Shown: positions 25,020 through 38,000, counted from the stretch's first letter. The stretch: DNA of 64,000 bases from Lingula anatina (GCF_001039355.2 NW_019775479.1:295820-359819), one strand, 5' to 3'. The notes: generated by a model from the letters alone, not told the origin. A program made the numbers and translations.

Positions 25020-27148
25020 ATGCACTTAAGCCAATTCAGGGTGTGGTATGTGCTGGCAGCAGCAGGTAAAAGAGTGCTTCGGTTTATTATCATTTTTTAA
25101 TATCTTAACGTTTGAATATCATATTGTTAAAAATAAAATACTGATAATAAATGCTGTATCAGTATATATTTTCATCGTGCTTATTTTTGTCAAAATTTTC
25201 ACTTTATATTTCAATCGTTCAAAATAGGTTTATATAACCAAAAAAGACAAAAAACTAGACTTACGCAGTTTTTTTATCAGTAGGAATCAAATATTAGTGA
25301 GACAGAACTTTAGATCATTGATCACCCGTAGCGTGAAGCTGGATCGCTGAAGAATATACACTGCATCAACACACCTATATCCCATTGCTAATTGTAGTCC
25401 ATTAACAGTGAGTGCCTTAACGTTTTTTTTTTTCAGTAATTTCTTTGTCACCAGCTGATGCTGTCAAAGAGATAGACGCCACAGCGTACGCTATCGATAC
25501 AACCAGCTCTGACCCCACCAACCTCATTCAGGGTCTCAAACAAGGTGACAATTTTCGTCCAATCACAGGTTTCAGGCGCTTCGATGGTGTTCAGAAGGTT
25601 CGCTTCGAACAGACGTATAAAGACATCCCGGTTTACGGGTCGGTAGTTGTCATGGAAAAGAATTCGAACGGGGAATTTTACGATGTTTCTGACGGGGAGC
25701 TATTCGAGGATATCCTAATGGACTTGAACGAGACTGACCCGATGATAACTATAGCGGAGGCTATCGATATCGCCATAGCCGCCGTCAGTGATCCAGAATC
25801 TGCGTTCAAATCTGAAGCCATTGCCGACCTCCTAGTCTCTGATGAAGGTGGATATGCCCATCTGATTTATCGCGTAAAATTTCTGGCGAAAAAGGAAAGC
25901 GGCTACTCCAGCCCGGTTGTAATCATTGATGCCCTTAGCGGTGAAGTTTTACGAAATTTTGAGTCCCTGATGACCGAATCTATTCAAATTGGTGGAGTTG
26001 GTGGCAATGTCAAGTTCGGTAAATATATCTTCGGCAACAGCGCCGGAGATTGTTCTACTGGAGGTGGTGGCGGCGGTGGTGGCACCCCGACCACTGCCGG
26101 GCCAACTACCACTGCCCCCGAGGTCACCACCAACTCCACCGACTGGGATTGGTATGACTATGACTGGAATGCTACATCTAATGCTACGGCTAATGCTACA
26201 TCTAATATTACCCGACGCCAAGCCGAATCTTGCAATCCTAACCAATTCCCTAAATTAATCGTCGACAAACTGACTAACGGCAAATGCGCTCTAAAGTCAA
26301 AAAACACCCAGATATATCACGTCCAAGGAAAGTCTGCTGAGCAAGATCCTGGCTTAGGCGAACTCCTAAAAGAGGTCTATTCAGTTGACTGCGCCAATAA
26401 TTTCAACAATGTCAACGATTTTGCAAATGGCGGTTACAGTCCTGCGAATGACGCGTTTTTCTATAGCGAAAAGACATTTGAGATGTTTCAGAAATGGTTG
26501 AAGAAACCGGCCGTGAAAGTGGAACCTCCAGGTCCTTTGAAAATTGCCGTTCATTTTGGTACGAACCTCGAGAATGCCTTCTACTACAGAGATCGCTGTT
26601 TCTTCGGTAATGGTGCCGACACCTTCCACCCTCTTGTTGATGTGAATGTAGTTGCTCACGAGCTCGCCCATGGTTTTACAGAGGACCATTCTAATCTTGA
26701 ATACGTAGACATGTCAGGGGGTATGAACGAAGCATTTTCGGACATGGCCGGGGAAGCCTTAGAATATTACCTGTTCGGAAAGGTCGACTGGATCGTTGGA
26801 GGAGCTTCCATGAAAGAAGCAGGTAAAGGACTTCGGTACTTCGACGATCCTACAAAAGATGGGCAATCCATAGGCCACGCCCGAGATTTCAGAACTGGCA
26901 TGAGCGTTCATCTCAGTAGTGGGGTGTACAACAAAGCTTTCTACAACCTAGCCAACACCAATGGTTGGAACGTGGAAAAGGCTTTCAGGGTCTTTGGTAC
27001 TGCCAACGTTGTTTATTGGGGAGCCAAAGCTACCTTTAATACTGGCGCCTGTGGGGTCCGCAAGGCAGCTGCTGATCTGAAACTACCCACTCAAGATGTT
27101 ATTAATGCCTTCAGCAGCGTTGGTGTCACTTGCACCTCAGCTAAGTAA
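25020..27148 (+). CDS. secreted thermolysin-type (M4) zinc metallopeptidase, copy B, 2 exons, 585 aa
   Basis: Exons are 25020-25065 (ATG to GCAG|GTAAAA) and 25437-27148 (TTTCAG|TAATTTC to TAA), with a phase-1 intron as in copies A and C. Joining them gives a signal peptide, MHLSQFRVWYVLAAAVISLS. The propeptide has an FTP-type segment (VRFEQTYKDIPVYGSVVVME) and a PepSY-like segment (SSPVVIIDALSGEVLRNFES). The linker is poly-Gly (eight G), then Thr/Pro-rich, then a WDWYDYDW acidic-aromatic stretch with several N-glycosylation sequons, ending at RRQ (275-277), a possible convertase site. The M4 domain carries H423-E424-x-x-H427, E447 in GGMNEAFSD and H507 in VHLSSG, so all key residues are present. 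AATAAA lies at 27268-27273. It is convergent with copy C and very close to it in sequence. Confidence 0.93.
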
Positions 27149-27639
27149 AAGTGAACATCCACTGGGCAATGATACAGCAGACGATTTTTTTTTTTTGGGG
27201 TTTTCTAGTGCTGAAGTTGTTTACTAAGATTGTCAATTTTCGGTTTTGAAAGCGATTTTTAAAGGAAAATAAAAATATTGAAAGATGGATGTTTTGTCCA
27301 AGCTGCTATCATTTCAGATAGCTAATATTTTAGATTTTGTTTTAGTTTTTAGTCGGTATAATATACACACACAAAGAGACATAAAAGTAATATCTTGACA
27401 CACACAGTCCTATTCAAAATCTATTGAAAGTGCTTTGGGTGCATTTCAAAGGATGGCAGTTTTACGTGGTTATTCAATTGAAACTAATAATGACCACCTA
27501 GAATGGTTTGAATTGTCAAAATAGATTAATAAAAGGATAGTAAAAAAGTAAAGTTTGAATAAGTCCAAAATAACGTGTTATACATCCGTTATTCTTCATT
27601 TTGATAGACAATCCAATATGTCTGAGCTTTATTTGTATA

Positions 27640-28130
27640 CTTGCAAACGATCTGGACAACTTCAGAAAACCTTGGATCTTGTTGAACCTCTGATGTCTAT
27701 AGAGGGGATATGTCCACTCTATGCCAACACAGCTACAAGATTATCTCCTTGCCTGGTGATGACCGCGATACTATTTGCAATCTACATGTATATGCGAATG
27801 ATTTGATCATTGAACTAAATGAGCTAAAGAAGGCTAAAGAAGGTAACAAGCTGAACAGCAGCCTGGAGGTGTTGGGCCAGTGGTGGAAAATGTTAAAAAG
27901 TTCCAGGAAAACAAACTTTGTACATTATATATATTTATCAGAATCTGCTACAGGGGCACTTGGTTAAATCATAGCACAAACAAACAAACAAACAAACAAA
28001 AAATGGTTAGATAGGACTCCACACATATCAAAATTATTTAACAGCTGTGTTACTTCAATTTTTGAATATGGGTAAGGAGTTTGGGGATTCTTGGATATAA
28101 TAACGTTTGAAAAAAAAAGACGTGAAAATT
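27640..28130 (+). pseudogene. decayed non-LTR retrotransposon (LINE) reverse-transcriptase fragment
   Basis: The frame near 27770-27930 reads VYANDLIIEL, then LEVLGQWWKMLKSSRKTNF. This matches the layout of the LINE reverse-transcriptase YADD box followed by a Trp-containing segment and KT-F about 40 residues on, with the catalytic YADD changed to YAND. About 140 bp later, EYG-x-GVWGF with an in-frame stop recalls the YGSEVWG motif found downstream of the RT palm in many LINEs. Several frameshifts and stops show that it is dead. Clade cannot be assigned. Confidence 0.5.
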
Positions 28131-28392
28131 CTTAAGGTTTTAGTTAGGGATTCATCGTTTTGCTCCAAAATTTAGTCTCAAAAATTTTTGTCTTGAAGAT
28201 TTTTTTATACATGACGCTTAACTAAATAAACATATGAACTATAGTGACAAACACAGGCCAACAGTGACATAGATGTACATGCAAAGACATATCCAACTCG
28301 ATTTCACTGAGCGCGGCGCATCAAAATTAGTAAGAATTTTCAGATTGCCCCATAAAAATTTCACTTCACATTACTATTGGGTTTAGATTATT

Positions 28393-28615
28393 ACCTCCGC
28401 CTGTTTGTCTGTTTGTTTGTCTGTCTGTCTGTCTGTCTGTCTTCAAAAAGTTATGGACCGATTTTGATGAAATTTTCAGGAACTGTCAGAAGTGGGCCAA
28501 AGAAGAGATGATTAGTTTTTGGTGGTGATCCGGATCAATAATCAATTAATAATCAATAATAATAAAAAATCGCTGATTAGGCGGAGGTCTGCGCTGTCGG
28601 AGTGCTTTTCTAGTT
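28393..28615. mobile_element. short dispersed element with CTGT microsatellite
   Basis: It begins ACCTCCGCC, continues into (CTGT)n/(TTTG)n at about 28400-28440, then has AAAGTTATGGACCGATTTTG and ends with GGCGGAGGT and TGCTTTTCTAGT. The inverted pair ACCTCCGCC...GGCGGAGGT frames the unit. The layout looks like a small repeat of a type I have seen in several marine invertebrate genomes; that is recollection, not a search. Confidence 0.5.
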
Positions 28616-29581
28616 TTGGTGCATGAATTCGTTCAGTTATTTTTCTAAAAGTCACGTGGTACCCCAGCATCCTTATGAGTAAGGCCTAACTGTTTGAAAC
28701 GGAGAAACCTGAATGAAAGATACTGAAAGGCCTACCTTTATACAGAAAATCAATTAATCTTTCAAGAAAATTCTACATTTTCGGTTGTTCGAAAACAGTG
28801 CGAAATATTGATTTTCTCGAAATTATGGCCGGTCATTAACCAACTTATTAATTTTGTTTTTTTTCTCGCCAGCTCCATTACAAGAGAGTCTAAAAACTTA
28901 GAAACTTGGAATTAAAAATGGATTTATACAGATTGTGATTTTGTCATCGAATATCGGTATGGTGTGTCTGAGAGATTGAAGGGAAGTTGTGGAAATTTCA
29001 AGGAAAATAAAAATTAGCTATACAAAGTTACGTGTATGCCTTTTTAAAAAGCTTAATAAGAATTGGACCTGATACTCAGAGGATTTCAATATACACATAA
29101 CGAATATATTTTCGATTATTTTAGTTGCGATGCCATTTTTTCTATTTAAACCGTGACGATGTATTGATACAATAATGGAATAAGTATAAATTACTATCAG
29201 GATAAAATAACTACCGAATGTGCGTGATTACAAGTCGAGCACTCCACTGATACATGTATATTGAAATTGAATAGATACGGACGAAGAAAAGAAAGCGTTT
29301 TTATCGAAAATTGTAAGATTAAACATATAGGCCCTCAAAACAGGTCGTCCGCGGGAAACAAACAAAATGGGTTAGTTTGACGTTCTCAGGCAGGGGTATA
29401 GCGCTCTTTAATTCGTCCGTCAGTACGTTATGATTTAAATGTAACAAAGTAAAACAGCTTTTATTTTTTACGAAAAGTTCTTGCCAAACTCAGAAAAAAG
29501 GATAAAGGCAGAATAAGCAGAATTATAATAAATTGCATAAAGCTATTATGGTTGATCTTCTTTCATGGTAGGCAATCCTTA

Positions 29582-31980
29582 TTACTTAGCTGAGGTGCAG
29601 GTGACACCAACGCTGCTGAAAGCATTAATAACATCTTGAGTGGGTAGTTTCAGATCGGCAGCTGCCTTGCGAACCCCACAGGCGCCGGTGTTAAAGGTAG
29701 CTTTGGCTCCCCAATAAACAACGTTGGCAGTACCAAAGACCCTGAAAGCCTTTTCCACGTTCCAACCATTGGTATTGGCTAGAGTGTAGAAAGCTTTGTT
29801 GTACACCCCACTACTTAAATGAACATCCATATCAGATCTGAAATCTCGGGCGTGGCCTATGGATTGCCCATCTTTTGTAGGATCGTCGAAGTACCGAAGT
29901 CCTTTACCTGATGCTTTCACGGAAGCCCTTCCAACGATCCAGTCGACTTTTCCGAACAGGTAATATTCTAAGGCTTCCCCGGCCATGTCCGAAAATGCTT
30001 CGTTCATACCCCCTGACATTCCTGTATATTCAAGGTTAGAGTGGTCCTCGGTAAAACCATGGGCGAGCTCGTGAGCAACTACATTCACATCAACGAGAGG
30101 GTAGAAGGTGGTGGCACCATTACCGAAGAAACAGCGATCTTTGTAGTAGAAGGCATTCTCATGGTTCGTACCAAAATGAACGGCAATTTTCAGGGGACCT
30201 GGAGGTTCCACTTTCACGGCTGGTTTCTTCAACAATTTCTGAAACATCTCAAATGTCTTTTCGCTATAGAAAAACGCATCATTCGCAGGGCTGTAACCAC
30301 CGTTTGCAAAATCGTTGACATTGTTGAAATTATTGACACAGTCAACTGAATAGACCTCTTTCAGGAGTTCGCCTAGTCCGGGATCTTGCTCAGCAGACTT
30401 TCCCTGGACGTGATATATCTGGGTGTTTTTTGACTCTAGCGCGCACTTGCCGTTAGCCAGTTTGTCGACGGTCAGTTTTGGGAATTGGTTAGCACTGCAA
30501 GACTCAGCTTGTCGACGTCGTCTGATTGACATCTTGTCGTCTGTGCCAATTGAATTGCTCTCTTCACTGTCAGTCCAATACCAGTCGTCGTCGTCGTAGT
30601 AGTAGTAGTATGAGGGCTCGGGAGAAGCTGTAGTTGGCCCAGCGGTGGGCTGTGGGGTGCTGCTGTCGCCTCCAGTGGAACAATCCCCCGCAGGGTTACC
30701 AAAGACATACTTTCCGAACTTGAGATTGCCCCCAACTCCGCCAATTTGAATAGATTCGGTCATCAGGGATTCAAAACTTCTCAAAACTTCGCCGGTATCA
30801 GCGTCAACGATTACAACCGGGCTAGAGTAGCCGCTACCCTTTTTCGCCAGAAATTTTACGCGATAAATCAGATGGGCATATCCGCCTTCATCAGAGACTA
30901 GGAGGTCGGCAATGGCTTCAGATTTGAACGCAGAATCTGGATCACTGGTTGCAGCTATGGCGACATCGATCGCTTCTTCTATAGTTATCATCGGGTCAGT
31001 GTCGTCCAAGTCCATTAGGATATCCTCGAATAGCTCCCCGTCAGAAACATCGTAAAATTCCCCGTTCCAATTCTTCTCCATGACAACTACCGAGCCGTAA
31101 ACCGGGATATCTTTATACGTCTGTTCGAAGCGAACCTTCCGAACGCCATCGACGCGTCTGAATCCTGTCACTGGACGAAAATTGTCGTCTTGTTTTAGCC
31201 CTTGGATCAGCTTAGTGGGGTCGGTGCTGGTTGTACTGATAGTGTACGCTGTGGCATCTATCTCCCTGATTGCATCAGCTGGCGACAAGCAAAAAACTGA
31301 AAGAGAAGATCAAGACATTGACACTGTTTTGTAATAGAATTACTACAGGAAAACATTTTGATAAAGCTATGAAATAATGAATAAAGATGCATGTTAACAA
31401 ACAGATTTACAATAAAGTTGTAACCTTTCCATGGAAAGACAAAGGTGTACACCATATTTGGTTGATACACATATAAAGCTGAAAAATACATTTTCTTAAC
31501 GGACTATTTCAAGTACGATCTTCGTTTTAATATTTGGACACTTTGCATTAATCAGACATTTCAAAATCAAAAACTTCACTTCATCATTATGTCCTTTTCT
31601 GCAGTGAATCGGGAGGCAAAGACTTTGTACAGTACTTGTATTCATAAGATGTAATTAAATCCGGTTTGGGTTTAATTTTATTGAAATGTATATCAATACA
31701 TGCATTAAAATAATTATATTGAAAGCAGCTTTGAAAAACCTACGACTCACCGATGGCTTGAATGAATAAAATCTGTGAAGTTGATTATCGTTCAAATAAT
31801 AACAATCAATAAGTTCTAATGGTGTGTTTCCTGTCATCTTTCCTTTAGATATTGTCAAATATTCTCATGCACAATGCAGAAATATTAAGTTTTTTTTTTT
31901 TACAGAGAAACGGAAATAAAAGAATGACACTTACCAATCGCAGCAAGCAGTTGCCACAGCGTGACTTCGCCAAAGTGCAT
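29582..31980 (-). CDS. secreted thermolysin-type (M4) zinc metallopeptidase, copy C, 2 exons, 586 aa
   Basis: Exons are 31935-31980 (ATG to GCGATTG|GTAAGT) and 29582-31296 (TTTCAG|TTTTTTGC to TAA), phase 1. The signal peptide starts MHFGEVTLWQLLAAIVFC. Propeptide and catalytic domain are nearly the same as copy B, including HELAHG, GGMNEAFSD and VHLSSG, so the enzyme should be active. The linker differs sharply: STPQPTAGPTTASPEPS, then a YYYYYDDDDWYW run and an Asp/Ser-rich stretch, ending at RRRRQ, a stronger furin-type site than in B. The first exon is 46 nt in both B and C, but the intron is longer here (638 bp against 371 bp). B and C point toward each other, consistent with an inverted duplication. 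Copy C's linker seems to have diverged fastest. Confidence 0.93.
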
Positions 31981-34900
31981 TGTACTTCTCGTGGTTGTTT
32001 CTTGAAAATTGGGGAAAAACTGATAATTTGTCTTTAAACTTAACAATTTGAGACGAAAAGATATACCTATTTTGTTTCCTTGCAAACACCTGTTGTTTTA
32101 AATATAGGGCACAGAAACTAAACTGACGGCACTGTCGTCTATGTGAAAAGACATGACTTTTTTGTTGTCATGTACTTTTTCAGAACAAGAGGTTACAAAA
32201 TAACTGACGAGAGGGTTTTATATGGACCTCATAAAGTAAACGTAAATATTGTCTTGAACATATATATCACCTCACCTGTTATTTTGTTTCCTCTTTTTTT
32301 CTGTAACGTACACGCGACCTATTGAAGGCAAAGTTATTTTGTAGTAAAATGAGCAAAAATATGATACATGAAATGTTTTTATAGTATTTTACATCCAGGA
32401 TGATTCATCATCAACCAACGACCGATCACTTGTCGTTAAAATACAATGACAAATAATGACATCAAATGGCAAGTAAACACCCTGCATAAGCTGCAAACAA
32501 ACGATTAACTTTTTCTTTAAAATACGACTGTGAACGATTGAAATAATTTTTTGTAATTTTGAGTCAGATACGAGCACATAATTACGTCGAGTTACACATT
32601 CATACATAATTATGTCGAATTACATACTCTTGATCAGACACCACGACAAATAATTATTAAATAATCTAGCATGGGCTTTAAACGAACGATAAACTTTCGC
32701 TGTTACATGAATCAGACCGCATAAGCTGTGAACGAACGAGTGTGCGCACCCGAGCAATAAATAGCAACCCAGAAAAAGATCTGCGCCTATGTTATTCTTT
32801 CTAATGTAATTCTTCATATCCGAGAGTCTTATACAAATCATGATTGTTAATTTATCATGTTTCTTACAATGACTATAGTATTTTGGCTGTTATAGGGCTT
32901 GGCAACAGTAGGGTGTTAAGTGTTTTTTTTTCAAATATGCAGATAAGATATGTGTGCGCGCGCGCGTTTGAGACAGAAAGACTTCTAGCACTCCTCCGAG
33001 ATTTGGAGGGAAGGTGTAGTCAAATGGAACTACGAGACCCTGTGAGAGCAAAATTTATAATTTCCCATATTGCCATGGCTTCGAAACGCTCAGCATATGA
33101 ACTGATTTGACCATGTTTACTCCCGCTTTTTGTCCTTAAAAGATCCACATGAGCTATCAACTACATGTATCTTTAATCTTTGTCTCCATTTAAGACAGCA
33201 ATTTATCGCTTAAAAAGAATAATTATTTTTTTGTATTTTGTCACCAACCCCACATCTGCACTGCATGATTAAAAATTACCCATGCACAGTACCATAGGAA
33301 TGAACAGAACCTCCAGGAAAACCAAATGGCCGGTGGTGAGGATTAGCTTTACCATCATCTGTGGAATGCAATAATAAGAAATTTGGAAAAGTCAATGTCT
33401 AGGAAATGCTTGACTAAGTTGCACAGTTCAAATATATTCTTTGTGAATGTCATTATCTTATCACTGCTCGATAACAAAGATATCACTAAAGAACAGTGTA
33501 AAAGATGCAAGTTAGTCAATGCATAGGTGATACATGAAATGTTTATTAACAATTTTGGCCTTTTAATGCAAATAACACACAATAGATAAAGTCTAGGTAT
33601 ACAAATATTTACCTAGTAAATTTTACCTACATGTATGTAAAAAATCAAAGTCTGCATCTTAAGTAAGTTTGAATTTTTGAATGTGACATTATGCTTTGGC
33701 TTTGGTGCCATATAAGAAAACCTTGCAGCTCTAGAAAAAACGATCATAGTCTATTTTCTTCAGTGACAAATATGAAAAAAGGAGAATCGATCAATCAATC
33801 TTTTATGCCTGGAGAAATACCAGTGTGATACATAAAACACATCAATGAGGTGGATTTCAGAATAAAGGCTACACAGATTAAGTAATACATGTATCCTATG
33901 AATACACACATCAAAAATACACATTTCAGTAAAATCTACCTTTGTTAAACAAAGAAACCTAAATAAAAAAGCGGAAACATAAAAAGCACCTTGTTAATTC
34001 TGTATAACCCAGTGAATTATACATGACACACCATGACAGATTCTGACAAAATAAAGGAAATGCAAACCTTGACCCTTAGTTATTAAATTCCATCTTTCAA
34101 AAACCATCTAACGGGAAACTACAATAATATTCTCACAGAATGTTTAGGACATTTTTTTCAAATTACAAAAGCATTCAAAATAAAAGTTTTTACAAACATC
34201 TAACTGTTAAAATATTTTATTCCAGAGATAACTGATAATGGCAGTTCTTTGCATACTAATATACAAGCACGACAGAAAGTTCTTTTTGAAAGAAAGAATA
34301 TACAGAAAGAAAGACTAAAACTGAGTTATCGGCTTCTTTCAAATGCATGGTATTTTTTGATGATGGGTTTATCCAAGACAACTGGGTTAGTTCAAATAAT
34401 CAGTCTAAATACCAACTGGTATTAACCTTCAATTCTGTAGTTAGTGGCGCTAGAATCTAAAAGATATGCATGAAGTTATGGCACAAATAACTTTGAGTGC
34501 TGACTTAACTCTTTGTTGAAAGATGTCAAACTCTCATGCTTTAACCTTCACAATGTGCACAATATGAAAAGACAAGGGACTGTTGAGAAAAGCTGCCCAT
34601 TTTGTGACGCAATATTGGCTAGCTACCATATCAGCTCTACCAAACTTTGGCTTCCATCAATCCTTTGATCAATAACATTATTTCAAGCATGCCTAGTTTC
34701 ACCTTGTTTTTATGGTTTCCCTTCCGACTCCAACAAGGTGTTTCAATACAGAAAACTTGAAAAGGAGTGCTTAGGGCAGAAAAAATACATCAGTGTCTAT
34801 ACACACTGAAAACAAAATCTAGGAAGCACTGTTTGGTATCATGCTTAGATATTATTTGTGTTGGATTTGCATTACTCATTTTTTAAAATTAAAAAACAAC

Positions 34901-35014
34901 TTCTCAAGAAAAAAAAAATGGTTTACTTCAAGTTAGAGTCTTGTTATTCTCTGAGAGGATAAAAACAATGCAGAAAACTTGGTAGAATTGTATTCTACTT
35001 CAGTCTTTTCTGTG
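31981..35014. other. intergenic between peptidase C and PGK; one possible orphan exon
   Basis: AT-rich with no clear gene. It includes the candidate terminal exon at 32942-33110 (listed separately) and, at its right end, the 3' flank of PGK. Short diverged repeats (ATAAGCTGCAAACAAACGA and ATAAGCTGTGAACGAACGA) lie near 32487 and 32720. Confidence 0.5.
32942..33110 (+). CDS. possible orphan terminal exon, product unknown
   Basis: A very good acceptor (TTTTTTTTTCAAATATGCAG) precedes an open frame that ends in TGA at 33108-33110. The peptide includes FETERLLALLRDLEGRCSQM and later MASKRSAYELI, of mixed composition and not simple-sequence. No upstream exon or family match is recognised. It may be a fragment of a moved gene or a chance ORF. 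Confidence 0.2.
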
Positions 35015-38000
35015 TCATGCCAGGTCAGACAGAGCGGCAACACCAGGAAGAGTTTTACCTGGAAATATAGATAATTGGCCTTTTAGAAATTAAATGAAAC
35101 ATTTAGAAACTTTGTCTACTGCATGGATTGAACTGACATTCAGCCATTTTTAAACTGGCTAAAATAGTTAAAACTTCACGAACCCAGTGTTGGATACCAG
35201 TACAAGACAAATGCTGCTTTCCTTGGGCATTTCAATGTCAAGATTATGTTTAGTTAAATAACTGATGAAAACAGACATGGCTAATGAAACAAGAAATTGA
35301 CTGCTTTTTATCGAGTAAATTTTGGTCTACCATTTCATGCTGAAAATTATGAGTTGGGATCAATGCACTTCAAACATAAAAATGCCACATGTAATGCTAC
35401 ATGAAGTATCTCACCTTCCAAGAGCTCCAAGCTTGCTCCTCCTCCTGTACTCACATGACTTACTTTCTTCTCAGTGCCCCATTTTGCACAGCAAGTGGCT
35501 GTGTCACCTCCACCTGTAAGTTTGCATTTGTTTTAGAGATCACGCATGTCAGAGCCTATGTAGACAGCAAAGCTGGCAAGTATACAGGCACATAACGGGA
35601 ATGAGTTTTTACTAATTATGGTGATTTTTTTTAACCCAACCTGCCTTTCCAGGAAACAAAGCTTGCTATGAAATATGATTTGGCACTTATGGGGCATATG
35701 TCACAAAATACATATGTTGAAAATACTAATTTTCAACCTTTTTGCCAAACAAAACATCCTGTTTGATACAAACTGGCAGTTATGGACAAATGTGGTGAAC
35801 TGTGATGACATGGATAGACACAGGTTATCTAAATGCAAAAATGTCAAGTTTAGTTGACCTTGATCCAAAAAATATAAGAACATTATAATATTTTAAAGAT
35901 CAAATCGAGACTTTACCAATGATAGTGGAAGCTCCTTTCTCTGTTGCATTCACCACTGCGTCCATCACAGCCTTTGTTCCTTTGGCAAAGTTCTCAAACT
36001 CAAAGACACCCACAGGCCTGAAAAAGTTGTACACGTACAGTACATAAAACAAAGAGAGTAAGACCCATTTTACACACTACTGTATTGTTGCTACAAGTAT
36101 GAAAGTGTTTTTGTTACAAAACTATACCATTGAAATATACTGTGCAAAATTCATTTTAGAAACACAAAATTCTTTTCAGAACCAACCTTTTATGAAGTCA
36201 AAAATTCTGCTAGCTAACAATTAAATTTCTTAAATCCTGAGCATGGTTATCACATTAAATACATTAGCAAATATATGTATCATCACAGTTTTAAAGAATC
36301 TTTGAAAGAAATTATGCTCACCCAAACCTTTTCAACTCACTTTACACGATCAAACACTTTGTTTTCTTGTGTAAGTAACAACAAATTAGTAAATAATATC
36401 CATTATATGATAACCTCACTTTAGACAATCCTGTGAGGTGTTTCAAAAATGAATCACAAAATGTTAATAATAGACCTTACCCATTCCACACAATGGTTTT
36501 TGCTCTTGAAACTGCAGCACTAAATTCTTCAGAAGACTTTGGACCACAGTCAAGGCCCTAAGTAAAAAAGAGGAAAAATTATCAACATGTGGTAAACAAC
36601 TTTATATATAAAAAAGACTTCAATACATGTTAATAATTCCAAGTGAACACAAAACTTACCATAAGCTTTGCAATCCTCTGTGATGTTGCATGCATTGTGT
36701 TAAAAGACAGAGATTTCATGTGTTTGAGGTGCATACATTGTGCTAGATGAAACAGAGGCTTCATCAGTGTGTCTGAGGTGCCACTTACCAGATTCATCCA
36801 TCTGTTATTTCATTAAACAGCGTCTCTTTGTGCTATCATTGCTAGGATTGAGAAACAGACAGTGCACACCTTGTGACACCTACATTCACCTACAGTCCAT
36901 CTGGTACTCTAGTAAAAGAACTTATAAAAAGAACAGCTGTGCAATTGTGTTAGTTGTAACTATGATAACATACTGATTGTGTTAGTTGTGACAATAATAA
37001 GTTTCTGATTGTGTTAGTTGTGACTATGATAAGTTACTGATTGTGTTAGTTGTGACACCTACCATCCAGCCGTCAGGTATCCCCTCTGACAGTGTGGCTG
37101 ATCCAACCTGAGCATCTTCAGCAAATTTATCGGCAGTAACAAAATCTGATGGCAGGTGCATTTTTACACCATTCTTCTCTGCCTTAGCCATCAGGTTGCT
37201 CACAATACCAGCTCCCTCTTCATCATATAGAGAATTTCCGATCTACAATAAAAGATATTTTACAAATATTAGTTTTAGTTAATATCTTGGTTTTGACAAA
37301 TATTTTTGAGAAAAACTGATTACTATAATCTTCTACCATGTGAAACACTGATTTTTATATTAAACATTAATTGCACCTATGTATTTACAGCAATCCTGCC
37401 CTTCACAAAAGTGCTTAATGATGATTTTTACGATGATAATCTCATTCATATTCCCACCCGTTTCAGATATTAAGTATAAAGTCACAATGCAATATATATG
37501 GATCATAGTTTCTTCTCCTAAACTGAGGAATTAGGATAAAGGACATGCTGGGGCAAATTATGACTTCAATCACTCAATCTTCCAACCCCTCATCAAAGTA
37601 TAGTCCCAGGCTATAGCCTCTCACCTTCATTCCCTTCAGCACCTTGAGAAAAGTATAAAACACAAAACAACCCAATGCCACCTGCTGCTAACCCCCCCCC
37701 CCCTACCCAACCCCCACGCACACACACACCACCACCACCACCACCAACTTATTTCCTTTGCAGGGGCGGATTTAGGCCGTCTTCTGGGTCTGATTTTAAA
37801 GCTTACATTGACGGGTATCTAATATTTTCTGTCGGATGACAGTCAAAAATGGAGGATGGATTAACAAAAATAATTTGGAAGACTGTCAGAAAATATCTCT
37901 GGATCCGCCCCTGCTTTGTATAATTAAAGTTACTCACCTTCATTCCACTGAGAACCTTGAGAAAAGTATAAGCCATGCCACCACCTATGATCATCTCATT

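Larger units (their letters stand above)
27149..29581. other. region between the convergent peptidases B and C
   Basis: Contains the 3' end of B, a decayed LINE fragment (about 27640-28130), an (AAAC)n stretch near 27980-28000, a (CTGT)n-bearing dispersed repeat (28393-28615) and the probable polyadenylation signal of copy C (minus-strand AATAAA at 29460-29465). No intact gene is seen. Confidence 0.6.
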
